Source: JBCCCJ01 sp039029315 (GTDB lineage Bacteria; Bacteroidota; Bacteroidia; J057). Taken from it: 64,000 nt of DNA. This document shows, piece by piece, positions 9,389-17,900 of this stretch. The notes below the pieces were generated by a model, which saw nothing but the letters and a program-made list of their open reading frames with translations, ran no database searches and had not been told where the DNA came from. The translations under genes and the position numbers were made by a program. Within the stretch, counting starts at the first letter, position 1. The number at the start of each line of letters is the position of its first letter. The stretch spans positions 1-64,000 of the forward strand of contig JBCCGK010000015.1 of NCBI GenBank assembly GCA_039029315.1. The letters run 5' to 3'.

Positions 9389-10276
9389 CTACTTGGCCTG
9401 AACTGCCTGGAGAACCATCTTTGCATAGGCCACAGGAGCTTCCAACATGGGATAATGGCCAACATTGGGAAGAAGCTGAAGGGTATTATGCGGAATCTCC
9501 TGGTGAAGGAGATGTGCCATGTCGATAATGGCAACCGGATCTTTGTCTGCCCAGATGAGATCGATATGTTTGTCAGTTTGTTGTAATCCTCCTATCCATC
9601 GATGCCAAAAGGTCTGGCGATCCCACAAATACCTGGATACCATTGGGAAGGTCTTGATGCCTGAATTGTGGCGGAGCATCGCCCAGAGCACATCCAATTC
9701 TGCTTGATGAAGAGTTGTTTTGTCAAACCACAACTTTTTCATGCTGCGATTGAAGAGACCTTTTGTGCTAAGGTTGGCGAGTATAGGCCCCCACAACTTT
9801 GTGCGCAGGAGTTTTTGAGTCCATTGGAGTTTGGCCAATTCAATGTGCATACTTCCGTTGCCAAGAATAATTTTCTTCAGTCTGATCGGTTCTGAGCCTC
9901 TGTTGTACCTCGCAATCAACTCAGTGGCAACACTGGTTCCATAATCATGTGCAAGCAAATGAACCTCAGATAATCCTAATGCCTCCCAAAGCCCGATGGC
10001 TATATCGGCTTGTTCGATCAGAGAATAGGAATAATTTGTCGGCTTGGCAGACAAGCCAAACCCCAAATGATCGTGAATCACAATCCGGTAGTGGGAGCTG
10101 AGGATAGGAAGGATTCGATAATAATCGTACGAGCAGGAAGGATAGCCATGAAGAATGGCGATGACCTCCTCCCCTTTTCCCTCATCTATCACGAATAGAC
10201 GATGGCCAAGTACCTCTACGAAACTTCCCCTTTTCTGCCAATCCTGGAAGGATGGAGGCGCAAAATCAGCTTTCAT
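9389..10276 (-). CDS. Alpha/beta hydrolase with Asp nucleophile (epoxide hydrolase/haloalkane dehalogenase/MEST-like)
   Basis: A 295-residue soluble alpha/beta hydrolase. The oxyanion motif HGYP is at residues 43-46. The nucleophile elbow reads AHDYGTS with aspartate (D111) instead of serine, as in epoxide hydrolases, haloalkane dehalogenases and MEST-like proteins. The acid is in WADKDP (about D247) and the base is H274 in NVGHYP. Asp nucleophiles form ester intermediates with epoxides or alkyl halides, but the substrate is unknown. Its first 11 bases overlap the end of the upstream arginine-deiminase-family gene, so the two are almost certainly translated together. Confidence 0.85.
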   Translation of the reverse strand: MKADFAPPSFQDWQKRGSFVEVLGHRLFVIDEGKGEEVIAILHGYPSCSYDYYRILPILSSHYRIVIHDHLGFGLSAKPTNYSYSLIEQADIAIGLWEALGLSEVHLLAHDYGTSVATELIARYNRGSEPIRLKKIILGNGSMHIELAKLQWTQKLLRTKLWGPILANLSTKGLFNRSMKKLWFDKTTLHQAELDVLWAMLRHNSGIKTFPMVSRYLWDRQTFWHRWIGGLQQTDKHIDLIWADKDPVAIIDMAHLLHQEIPHNTLQLLPNVGHYPMLEAPVAYAKMVLQAVQAK

Positions 10277-11726
10277 CTCTCTGTAATGGCATGGTCAAAC
10301 AATGCGGTCCTCCATTGTCTGTCCGAATTTCATTAGAAGACATCAATTGCACATGTGCGGCAGGATCAATTCCAGACATGATGTGTCCAAGGTTTTTGAG
10401 CGTGGTTGCATTGCGATGATAGGCAACCAACCGATAAGGAGAAATGGCGAATACATTCCCGGCCATATTGTGTTGCTCAAACAAGGCAACTTTCAGATGT
10501 TCATAGGGCGTTGCATAATCTTCTGGTTTTCCCCCAATCCAGGCAACTTTATTCAGATCCAGCAACCCATCTTCCACCAATTGATCCAGAAAATATCGTG
10601 CTGGTTTGGGCACCCGCTCTACTCGCTTGTGTTTGTCAAAGAATTTGCGCTCATAGACTTCGACCTTGCCTGCATGTTCGAAATGTGCACGGGATGGGAT
10701 ACGACTCAAATCAGTTTGATTCATCCCCATATTTTTCCGCAGCCACTGAACAAAATTCTGGAGCACTCTTTTCGCACTTCCTTCCGCTCCAGGCTTGGGA
10801 TACCCAAAAATATACGGCATCACTATCGCAGACTGTGGTCCAATCATATTGAAAACGGTATCCAGATGAATGAACCCCCGAAGGTCAGGCACATTGACCA
10901 GATATACACGATGGAGCTGCTTCGATTTATCCTTCTCAAACAACTTTCGGACCAGCAACTCAAAGGCTGGTCGAGTACTCCTGTTGGAATACTGAAACTC
11001 AAATCTCCCCACGCCAATCGCAATGCTGTGCTTGTCCAGGACAATGATATTGCCACCTTCCATGAGCATATGATCATGAAGGCCGCTCCAGGTTTCATCC
11101 CCTTCCAGGTCCCGCAAGACGTCTACCATATCCAAAAAGATACTATCCTCATCAAACATGGGATGATATTTGAATACAGACCGAACCAGAGTAGGTTCCA
11201 ATCTTCTTCGGGGAGAAGCCATAGCATTGATCACAACGCCCATGGGAGTTGTTGCTGAGGAATCTCGCATCCACATCAGCTCGCGCTTGGGGGAGATGAT
11301 GATGTTGGGAAGACGACCATTGTTCAGTCGGAGTCGTCTGGGATAGCCTTCGATGAGATCCTGAACGAGTTTTTCAGGTTGGTACTTGTCCAACTGAATG
11401 CTTCTGGCCTGCAAATGGTCTACATAAGTCTCCGCAGTATCATGCAAGGTATCCTGAAGGATACGAAAGCGTTTCCGATAATCCGCGCCTTCAAAGACTT
11501 CTTTTAACAGGGTGCTCAATTCAAGGACATTCTCCTGTCCAATTTCTGAGACCAAAAAATCTTTTAGATCCTTGTGATCGCGTTGAAGTTCCTGATACAC
11601 ACGAGGATTGGGGCCCATTAATACATGATCTCCTTCCCAAGGGATGAGTTGATTGTGTTCTGGACCTGGCGTATGAACCAATACTTTTTGCAAGGGAGCA
11701 TACTCAGAGAAAATACGAGGTTTCAT
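10266..11726 (-). CDS. Arginine deiminase family protein (long form)
   Basis: A 486-residue member of the guanidino-group-modifying superfamily. Visible catalytic features are MRD (154-155), EGGN (223-226), FIHLDT (H287) and the C-terminal NGGPHCLTMPL with nucleophile Cys476. Classical arginine deiminase is about 410 residues and ends DGPRCMTMPL. Here the arginine before the cysteine is histidine, and extra segments lie between residues 60-140 and 310-400, so citrulline production from arginine is likely but unproven. No ornithine carbamoyltransferase or carbamate kinase gene is nearby, which argues against a classical energy-yielding ADI pathway. Confidence 0.85.
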   Translation of the reverse strand: MKPRIFSEYAPLQKVLVHTPGPEHNQLIPWEGDHVLMGPNPRVYQELQRDHKDLKDFLVSEIGQENVLELSTLLKEVFEGADYRKRFRILQDTLHDTAETYVDHLQARSIQLDKYQPEKLVQDLIEGYPRRLRLNNGRLPNIIISPKRELMWMRDSSATTPMGVVINAMASPRRRLEPTLVRSVFKYHPMFDEDSIFLDMVDVLRDLEGDETWSGLHDHMLMEGGNIIVLDKHSIAIGVGRFEFQYSNRSTRPAFELLVRKLFEKDKSKQLHRVYLVNVPDLRGFIHLDTVFNMIGPQSAIVMPYIFGYPKPGAEGSAKRVLQNFVQWLRKNMGMNQTDLSRIPSRAHFEHAGKVEVYERKFFDKHKRVERVPKPARYFLDQLVEDGLLDLNKVAWIGGKPEDYATPYEHLKVALFEQHNMAGNVFAISPYRLVAYHRNATTLKNLGHIMSGIDPAAHVQLMSSNEIRTDNGGPHCLTMPLQRDES

Positions 11727-11773
11727 TGATTGGATGAGGGGATGGGGGTGAGGAAATAGAAGACGGTGGTCAG

Positions 11774-12256
11774 TTACAATCTTTTGGCTTTGATAAAAAT
11801 GCCTTCAAGCGTATAGCGAAGCTGAAGTTGTTCCTGATCCTGATCTACATATATTTTGTAAAATGAATTATTTTTTGATCGAAAGAGGCGAACACCAGTG
11901 AGGGTATAATCCCCATATTGTGTCTGATAGTGAGTCATAATATTCTGGGGAATATCACTTTTCTCCAACTTGTCTTCCGTCGCAATCCAGGTACCAGAGG
12001 CATGGTAAGTGACTTTCTTTTTGCCTTCATCATCACGAAAATTGACCAACCATTCATTGCCTGCTGGCTTCCACTCAATTTTTCTGGCAGAGGGAAATTG
12101 ATTCTGAAAGGCTGTCAGAACAGCATCAGGTATTTCGTCAGAAGAGGAGTTGGGAGCAGGTTCGACTGCACGCACAGGAGGTTGAGAGGAAGTGGAATCT
12201 TGTTGACATCCCACCCAAAGCAAAGAGACAAGAAGAAGAAATGGAATCGCTTTCAT
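11774..12256 (-). CDS. PepSY-like (BLIP-fold) periplasmic lipoprotein
   Basis: A 160-residue lipoprotein precursor with a hydrophobic signal and lipobox LLWVGC (C17), then a Ser/Pro-rich linker. The mature part resembles the PepSY-like putative beta-lactamase-inhibitor-like family common in Bacteroidota (PDAVLTAFQNQFPSA, then a beta sheet with EWLVNFRDDEG). The family's function is not established. It lies 47 bases before the arginine-deiminase-like gene on the same strand and may share its transcript. Confidence 0.75.
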   Translation of the reverse strand: MKAIPFLLLVSLLWVGCQQDSTSSQPPVRAVEPAPNSSSDEIPDAVLTAFQNQFPSARKIEWKPAGNEWLVNFRDDEGKKKVTYHASGTWIATEDKLEKSDIPQNIMTHYQTQYGDYTLTGVRLFRSKNNSFYKIYVDQDQEQLQLRYTLEGIFIKAKRL

Positions 12257-12333
12257 TATTGTTGTCTATATTGAGAATCGAAAAATACAACCTTCTTGAT
12301 GATCTCACAACACAAAAGGACAGGAAGCCTAAT

Positions 12334-13071
12334 CTAGGTCCAAATCGTTTTGGCCTGGGCAATGAGTTTGTTATCAGATTGGCGCCACAATCCATGAATA
12401 AAGGTGGAGGGATCAGTCGGTTGGGCGACGGAGAGGATCTGTTCTCCTGCACCACATTCCGTCCTGATCTGTAGATCTATTGTTCGTACAAGTTGCTCGC
12501 TATTCAGCTGATTTGGGAGCGCCTCAATGACCCATTGCAGGTATTGGCCATTATTGACATGACCATTGGGATCGAGATCATGCCAGCGTATGGAAATGTC
12601 TACGCCTCCTGTATCCTGATCAGGGAGTTTGAGACGGCCACTGGCCCGCTCAAGAGGGATTCGCTTCGGAGGAGGAACGATCTTTTCGAGCAGGAAGTCT
12701 GCAATGTTTGTCATTTTGCGTGCGTGAATGTCGAACACCAACCAGGTAGAGGTCGCCTGTGCCATAAGGTGTTCCTCCAAATCATACACGCGGTAGTCTC
12801 GATACACAAAAGAACGTTGACTACCGGCAGGCCAGGTCTCCACCTGAATCTGTTGACGATGTCTGGGATAAGAGAAGATGTCCAGTTTTATCCTTGCCAT
12901 CACCCAACTGATGCCGTGTCGTTGTAATTCATACACCGAAGCGCCCAGATGTTCGGCATTATTCCAGGCTGTTTCCTGCATCAATTGAAGCAAGCCACTG
13001 AGGGTCATGTTTTGGTTCTGATCAACCTCATTGATCCTGACAGTATGGGTTTCGCGTGTAGCTAATGCCAT
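12334..13071 (-). CDS. Acyl-ACP thioesterase (double hotdog fold)
   Basis: A 245-residue protein resembling bacterial FatA/FatB-type acyl-ACP thioesterases, which release free fatty acids from acyl carrier protein. The first hotdog (residues 1-130) contains GISWVMARIKLDIF and a helix with MQETAWNNAEHLG. The second contains WHDLDPNGHVNNGQYLQWV, with the conserved Asn and His of the thioesterase active site. A TAGATTTG -7 element lies upstream on the minus strand. It is divergent from the SDR gene. Confidence 0.88.
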   Translation of the reverse strand: MALATRETHTVRINEVDQNQNMTLSGLLQLMQETAWNNAEHLGASVYELQRHGISWVMARIKLDIFSYPRHRQQIQVETWPAGSQRSFVYRDYRVYDLEEHLMAQATSTWLVFDIHARKMTNIADFLLEKIVPPPKRIPLERASGRLKLPDQDTGGVDISIRWHDLDPNGHVNNGQYLQWVIEALPNQLNSEQLVRTIDLQIRTECGAGEQILSVAQPTDPSTFIHGLWRQSDNKLIAQAKTIWT

Positions 13072-13100
13072 AGATGATGAAAAAATGGTAAAATTCCTGC

Positions 13101-13108
13101 CAAATCTA
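13101..13108 (-). promoter_or_regulatory. -7 element (TAGATTTG) for the acyl-ACP thioesterase gene
   Basis: On the minus strand TAGATTTG matches TAnnTTTG and lies 29 bases before the start codon at 13071. Confidence 0.5.
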
Positions 13109-13184
13109 TTGTTCCTTTGGTAGGTAAAATGGCAACTTAGTGCTTATTTTTCATATTCTTGTTTCTAGATTTTACTTTTCTTCT

Positions 13185-13949
13185 ATGTTTTCTCTCACAG
13201 ATCAAATTAGTCTTGTATCCGGCGCAGCTTCCGGCATTGGCCTGGCCATTGCAGAGGCCTTTGCCCATCAAGGTTCCCTTGTCTATCTCGCAGATATCAA
13301 TGACGAAGCGGGACTCCAGGAGGCGTCCAAACTCAGGGATGCTGGATATCAGGCAGAGTACCTCCATGTGGATGTGGTAGATGAAGCATCCTGCCAAAAG
13401 GCCGCACAACACCTGCATCAACAACATGGGAAATTGGATATTCTTGTCAACAATGCGGGAATTGGAGGGGTAGGAACCATGATCAGTACGAGTGGAGAAA
13501 CCCTGGATCAAATGATGGCTGTCAATGTCCGCGGCGTATTCAATTTGAGTAAGGCGTTTTTGCCAGATATGCTAAAAAGAAAACAGGGCAACATCATCAA
13601 TATGGCCTCCATTGGAGGGCTGGTTGGCCTGACGGATCGACTCGCCTATTGCGCGACCAAGTTTGCCGTAGTCGGAATGACCAAATGTATGGCGCTTGAT
13701 CATGCGAAAGACGGTGTCCGGATCAATGCGATTTGTCCTGGTCGAGTGGAGACCCCTTTTGTAAAAGCCCGAATACAAGAATATCCAGATCCAGAGAAGG
13801 CTTATCAGGATATGTCTGCCAGCCAACCCATGGGAAGAATGGCAAGCCCTCAGGAAGTTGCCGCCGCTGCTATCTATCTGGCAAGTAATGCTTCTTCCTT
13901 CGTTACAGGTGCCATGCAGGTGGTCGATGGGGGCTGGAGTGCAACGTGA
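13185..13949 (+). CDS. Short-chain dehydrogenase/reductase
   Basis: A classical SDR of 254 residues, cytoplasmic and NAD(P)-dependent. The Rossmann motif GAASGIG is at 13-19, NNAG at 89-92, and the catalytic S142, Y155 and K159 (YCATK) are all present. An acidic residue after beta2 (LADIND) suggests NAD rather than NADP. The segment with VETPF and GRMASPQEVA resembles SDRs acting on sugar-acid or hydroxy-acid substrates, but no substrate can be assigned. I chose the ATG at 13185 because the protein then begins directly before the Rossmann fold. A GTG at 13140 would add an unlikely 15-residue leader. Confidence 0.88.
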   Translation: MFSLTDQISLVSGAASGIGLAIAEAFAHQGSLVYLADINDEAGLQEASKLRDAGYQAEYLHVDVVDEASCQKAAQHLHQQHGKLDILVNNAGIGGVGTMISTSGETLDQMMAVNVRGVFNLSKAFLPDMLKRKQGNIINMASIGGLVGLTDRLAYCATKFAVVGMTKCMALDHAKDGVRINAICPGRVETPFVKARIQEYPDPEKAYQDMSASQPMGRMASPQEVAAAAIYLASNASSFVTGAMQVVDGGWSAT

Positions 13950-13956
13950 GAAACTA

Positions 13957-13993
13957 AAACCCTCTCCCATCCTGAGAGGATGACAAAGGGTTT
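13957..13993. terminator. Nested hairpin between converging genes
   Basis: AAACCCT (13957-13963) pairs with AGGGTTT (13987-13993), and inside it CATCCT (13968-13973) pairs with AGGATG (13977-13982). It lies between the SDR stop and the end of the T9SS protein gene. Confidence 0.6.
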
Positions 13994-14013
13994 ACTGTGA
14001 TGGTTGGGATGAA

Positions 14014-15270
14014 TTACTCGCTGGGAGAATCCAACATGATTCTTCGTCGGAATACGCCTTTGTCTGTTTCGATGAGGAGTATATAGGTGCCTGAACTCAG
14101 ATGTTCTACAACAACTTGCGTTGTCTGAAAGGGTGTATATAGGGAATGGACCAGCCGACCATGTATGTCATACAGCTTGAGTCGCTGACCAACCAAAGCA
14201 CCTAAGTCAACCCCAAACCTGGCAGGAGCTGGATTGGGATAAACAAGGATTTGATGACTCCACTCATTATCAGTAGAGGTATTGACATTCTCCAAGATGA
14301 GAGAATCCTTTGCAGAAGCAGCATTGATTAGGATACTGTTTTCGTTTGCAGAAATGGCTCTCACTTGTATAACATCAATCACCAGAGTTTCGGAAAGAGG
14401 CTGTTTTCCTGCCAGATCGTCTATCATGATGATAGAGAAGCTGGCAATAGGGCCATACCCATTTCTATTTTGTTGATTGGTTCTGACCAGCCCCATGTCG
14501 ATGCTTTCATTGCCCAGATGGTAGTGAGCAAGGGTCAACATATCTACGTTGTCTGTTCCCAACCAGGATGACCCAAAATCTGGACGAAAAGATGTGTGGT
14601 CAACTTTGGAAGTGTCCAACCTCATAGAGAAGACGATGCCGTATACATCCTGGGCCAGAAGGGTATCCTCTCCTAACTGTATGAGCACATGGGCGGTATC
14701 ACCTGCCAGAAGGGTGTCTTCCAAAAATTGAACTGATAGTGGCGCCCCAATATCCTGTATCTCGTCTCGCTTGTTATGAGTAAGGCCATAGTTGAGAGTA
14801 ATGCCCAGAGTATCGTCATCATTGATGATCCCATTGCCATCTGCATCAATGTGCTTGTAATTGGTACCATTAGCCAATAATGGGGGGAACCAGGCATTTG
14901 CCACTTGCCCAACCCAATTCAAGCTGGCGTTGGGTCTTCCTGGTCCAGTACTTCCATAGGCGATCCCGATAGGCAGAAGATCATACATATTCGCTATCCC
15001 GCTATTATCAGTATCTCCCGGCCAAACTTGCTCAGAACTATCAATAAGTGCAGGGAGCAAAGGTTGAATAAATCCTTCAATGACTGTTATGCCCATATTG
15101 GCACGAGTACCAGTTCGTACTTCTCCCAATAGAAAGCGTTGGGATAGCCCGGAAACGGGATCTTCCCAATAATAGCCTCCTGTTGGGACTGCATCAATGA
15201 GAATATATTGACCCATCAATGGCATCTCGAACCACAAGAGTGGAATGAATAAGAAGAAAAGCCGTTTCAT
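14014..15270 (-). CDS. Secreted protein with dockerin-like repeats, cohesin-like domain and T9SS sorting domain
   Basis: A 418-residue exported protein (signal peptide to about residue 20, ending LMGQ). Residues 84-165 hold two calcium-binding dockerin-type loops (GDTDNSGIANMYDLLPIG and DADGNGIINDDDTLGI). Residues about 176-325 form a beta-rich region that reads like a cohesin-type domain (inferred, weak). Residues 340-415 are a type IX secretion sorting domain (YPNPAPARFGVDL, LYDIHGRLV, LSSGTYILLI). It is therefore exported through the T9SS and probably surface-anchored. Its start overlaps the stop of the upstream repeat protein by four bases (ATGA), implying translational coupling and joint function. 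This domain set recurs in Saprospiria surface proteins. Confidence 0.8.
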   Translation of the reverse strand: MKRLFFLFIPLLWFEMPLMGQYILIDAVPTGGYYWEDPVSGLSQRFLLGEVRTGTRANMGITVIEGFIQPLLPALIDSSEQVWPGDTDNSGIANMYDLLPIGIAYGSTGPGRPNASLNWVGQVANAWFPPLLANGTNYKHIDADGNGIINDDDTLGITLNYGLTHNKRDEIQDIGAPLSVQFLEDTLLAGDTAHVLIQLGEDTLLAQDVYGIVFSMRLDTSKVDHTSFRPDFGSSWLGTDNVDMLTLAHYHLGNESIDMGLVRTNQQNRNGYGPIASFSIIMIDDLAGKQPLSETLVIDVIQVRAISANENSILINAASAKDSLILENVNTSTDNEWSHQILVYPNPAPARFGVDLGALVGQRLKLYDIHGRLVHSLYTPFQTTQVVVEHLSSGTYILLIETDKGVFRRRIMLDSPSE

Positions 15271-17687
15271 TGCTTGATGGATGTTTGAGGCTGAACCATT
15301 TTTGGACGAATGACTTCGAATTCCTCATATCCCAATCGGACAGCTTTTACCTCCCAGTCAAAACTATAGTTGCCTTCTCCCTTTAGCAATTCCTGCACCT
15401 CAAACTGCGTCACGTCTTTCTGGATTACGGCAAGCCCTTTTGATTCGGCAGACAGTGGGGTAAGCATGACTGTCATTCCTTCATTCGCAGCGATTAGACG
15501 AAAGTGATCCGGGAGTTCGACCGTTACCTTGCCATCGAGCAGGGTAGCTGTGCCGCGGACATAAGCAGCTGCTTCAGGTCCTTCCAAAGAAGCATACCAG
15601 ATGTCCTTATCTGCTTGATCAGGATGGTCCACCCGAAAATTCTTTGTGCCTGCAAAGATGTCTCCTTGCCCGCTGCCATTGATAAACATGCCTACGAGGG
15701 CTTGATTGTTGCTGTCATAGACATTCAGGAATCCTTCATCATTGCCATTGACGCCAGCTTCTACCCGGATATTTCCGCTGCTATTGACAACAGTAGTATT
15801 CCCGCCTACGCTCAAACTTGAAACAGGAGAACTGGTTCCAATGCCCACTTGGCCTGATGTATAGCTGAGGTCTGAACCTGATTCTGTCCAGGGAGTATAG
15901 CTGTCATTGTCGTCTGATGGTGCCCATTGCCCGTTGACTAACTTGAGCACCTGCCCATTGGAAGGAACCGAACTGGAAATAGGGACTCCTTGTATGCCCA
16001 ATACGGTCGGGTTGGGATACGTGTTTCCAAGATCGCCACCCGCAATAGAACCAATCAGAATATCATCTGCCGCGTTCAGATCTCCGGTATTGACAATGGT
16101 TGTTCCTGAAATTGAGATCCCTGAACCAGCAGAATACGTATTGCTTATATCCTGACCAGGCTCCCATTCTGTGCCATTCCATTTGAGTACCTCGCCACTT
16201 GCTGGAGCTGATGTTGAGACAGGTCTTCCCTGAATTGCATCGACAGTCGGATTGGGGTAGGTTCCACTCAAATCTCCACCAGCAGTTGTGGAGGTGGTGA
16301 GATCATCTGAAGGATCGGTATCTCCGCTATTGCTGATCTGATTGCCACTGAGGGAGATGCCTGTTCCGGCAGTGAAGAGTGTTGTAATACCGCCACCATT
16401 GGAGAGGATCAGTTGGTTTCCGACTTGAGAGAGTTGTTGAAGCTCATTCACTGGATCGCTATCAGCATCATTGACCTGATCCTGAACGGGAAGCCAGACG
16501 CCATTGGTGAAAACCAGCACATCTCCATTTTGGGGAGCACTCGATGAAATGGGATTCCCTCTTAGCGCGACTACACTTGGACTGGGATAGGTCCCAGCGA
16601 GATCACCTCCAGCAAGCGTTCCGACAGTGATATCATCTGAATCAACAATATCTCCAGTATTGGTTAGCACATTATTGCTCCAACTCAGTCCCGCGCCAAC
16701 CGTGAATTGTGGTCCAGGAAGAGAGATGGAGTTCACCAAATTGCTATCAGGCAATTGAAGCAGAGACAAGATATTTCCATTGCGTTTCAGGGCAAATTCA
16801 TTGGTTGAATCACTCGCACTTTTCCATGTGTTGCCATCCCATTTCAGGACCTGTCCATCAACCGGCGCAATAGCCGAAACAGGATTTCCTTGTAGGCCAT
16901 CTACAGTCGGATTGGGATAGGTTCCATTCAGATCTCCTCCAGCAGTGGAGCCAATTGTGATATCATCATTTGGATTGAGGTCAGCAACGCAACTAACTAT
17001 GCCCCCGACAATCTGTATTCCGGGCCCAGCAATCAATTGAGGCAAATTCACTGAATTGCCACCGGGCGCTATCGACAAGGTGTAATTGATTGGGTCAACG
17101 GTTAAGAATTGCATCTCATTATTGGGATCTAAATCTCCGGTATTGGTCAAGACTCCACCTGCAAAGCTGATACCTGCTCCTGTTGTAAAAGGTGTTCCGC
17201 TTATCGCAACACTGTCTTTGGGCATCCCGTTTTCAAAAAGGAACAACTGACCTCCATTGTAGGCCATGTCGTATGAATTGGTGGAATCTTCGGCCACGGT
17301 TTGTGCATGAAGAGCAAAGGGGACACTCTCCAGGGTACTGGTTCCGAAATTAATCCAATTTCCTCCATTCGAGAGTTCCACTTTCAAGAGATACTGTCCC
17401 TGCGACCAATCAATGTTTGTCATGCTCCCAGTGATCGTTCCCCCGTTCCCGATAGAGGCATAAAGGAGACCATAGGAATCTGTCGTTAGAGATTGGGTCT
17501 CCTGATAGGCAATGGTTGAAGCACCTGGCCCTAAAATCGTAAAGCGCGCATCAATAATCTGGTTGGCGAGTGTGCCACCGTTCAACTGAACCATCGCACG
17601 ATAGGGAATACTCATTGGAACTTGAGCAATCCCATAGAAGCCTGGAATAAGAAGTAGAGCAAGTACAAGAAAACGGTATCTTTTCAT
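15267..17687 (-). CDS. Large repeat-containing surface protein (tail-fibre-like)
   Basis: An 806-residue protein with a signal peptide (to about residue 22, GIAQ). Four repeats start near residues 242, 352, 462 and 542. Each contains a core such as AGGDLNGTYPNPTVDGLQG followed by GQVLKWDGNTW, and they are separated by GAGIS..NTGD linkers. The last 130 residues (KNFRVDHP, SLEGPEAAAYVRGTA, GNYSFDWEVKAVR) match the conserved C-terminal module of Bacteroidota tail-fibre-like surface proteins. There is no T9SS sorting domain of its own. The next gene supplies one and overlaps its stop codon. Likely an adhesin or surface fibre; the function is inferred. Confidence 0.8.
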   Translation of the reverse strand: MKRYRFLVLALLLIPGFYGIAQVPMSIPYRAMVQLNGGTLANQIIDARFTILGPGASTIAYQETQSLTTDSYGLLYASIGNGGTITGSMTNIDWSQGQYLLKVELSNGGNWINFGTSTLESVPFALHAQTVAEDSTNSYDMAYNGGQLFLFENGMPKDSVAISGTPFTTGAGISFAGGVLTNTGDLDPNNEMQFLTVDPINYTLSIAPGGNSVNLPQLIAGPGIQIVGGIVSCVADLNPNDDITIGSTAGGDLNGTYPNPTVDGLQGNPVSAIAPVDGQVLKWDGNTWKSASDSTNEFALKRNGNILSLLQLPDSNLVNSISLPGPQFTVGAGLSWSNNVLTNTGDIVDSDDITVGTLAGGDLAGTYPSPSVVALRGNPISSSAPQNGDVLVFTNGVWLPVQDQVNDADSDPVNELQQLSQVGNQLILSNGGGITTLFTAGTGISLSGNQISNSGDTDPSDDLTTSTTAGGDLSGTYPNPTVDAIQGRPVSTSAPASGEVLKWNGTEWEPGQDISNTYSAGSGISISGTTIVNTGDLNAADDILIGSIAGGDLGNTYPNPTVLGIQGVPISSSVPSNGQVLKLVNGQWAPSDDNDSYTPWTESGSDLSYTSGQVGIGTSSPVSSLSVGGNTTVVNSSGNIRVEAGVNGNDEGFLNVYDSNNQALVGMFINGSGQGDIFAGTKNFRVDHPDQADKDIWYASLEGPEAAAYVRGTATLLDGKVTVELPDHFRLIAANEGMTVMLTPLSAESKGLAVIQKDVTQFEVQELLKGEGNYSFDWEVKAVRLGYEEFEVIRPKMVQPQTSIKQ

Positions 17688-17900
17688 ATTCTGTAGTGTT
17701 TTGGGTGAAAATCTCCCGGTTGACTGCTAATACTCTTGCCAATGTGAGCCAAAATCACCGAAAAGGCAAACACGATATTCTCAATTCATAGAGAAGCTTT
17801 TTGTTATTTTTTTGATGAAAAATTAATATTTGATCATTATTAGCAATGATTATTATAAATTATATGGATTTATAGAGAAAATATTTAGAAACCCGGATAC

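Noticed and set aside
10302..11258. 318-residue plus-strand frame
   Set aside because: It is antisense to the arginine-deiminase-family gene, whose catalytic motifs are intact.
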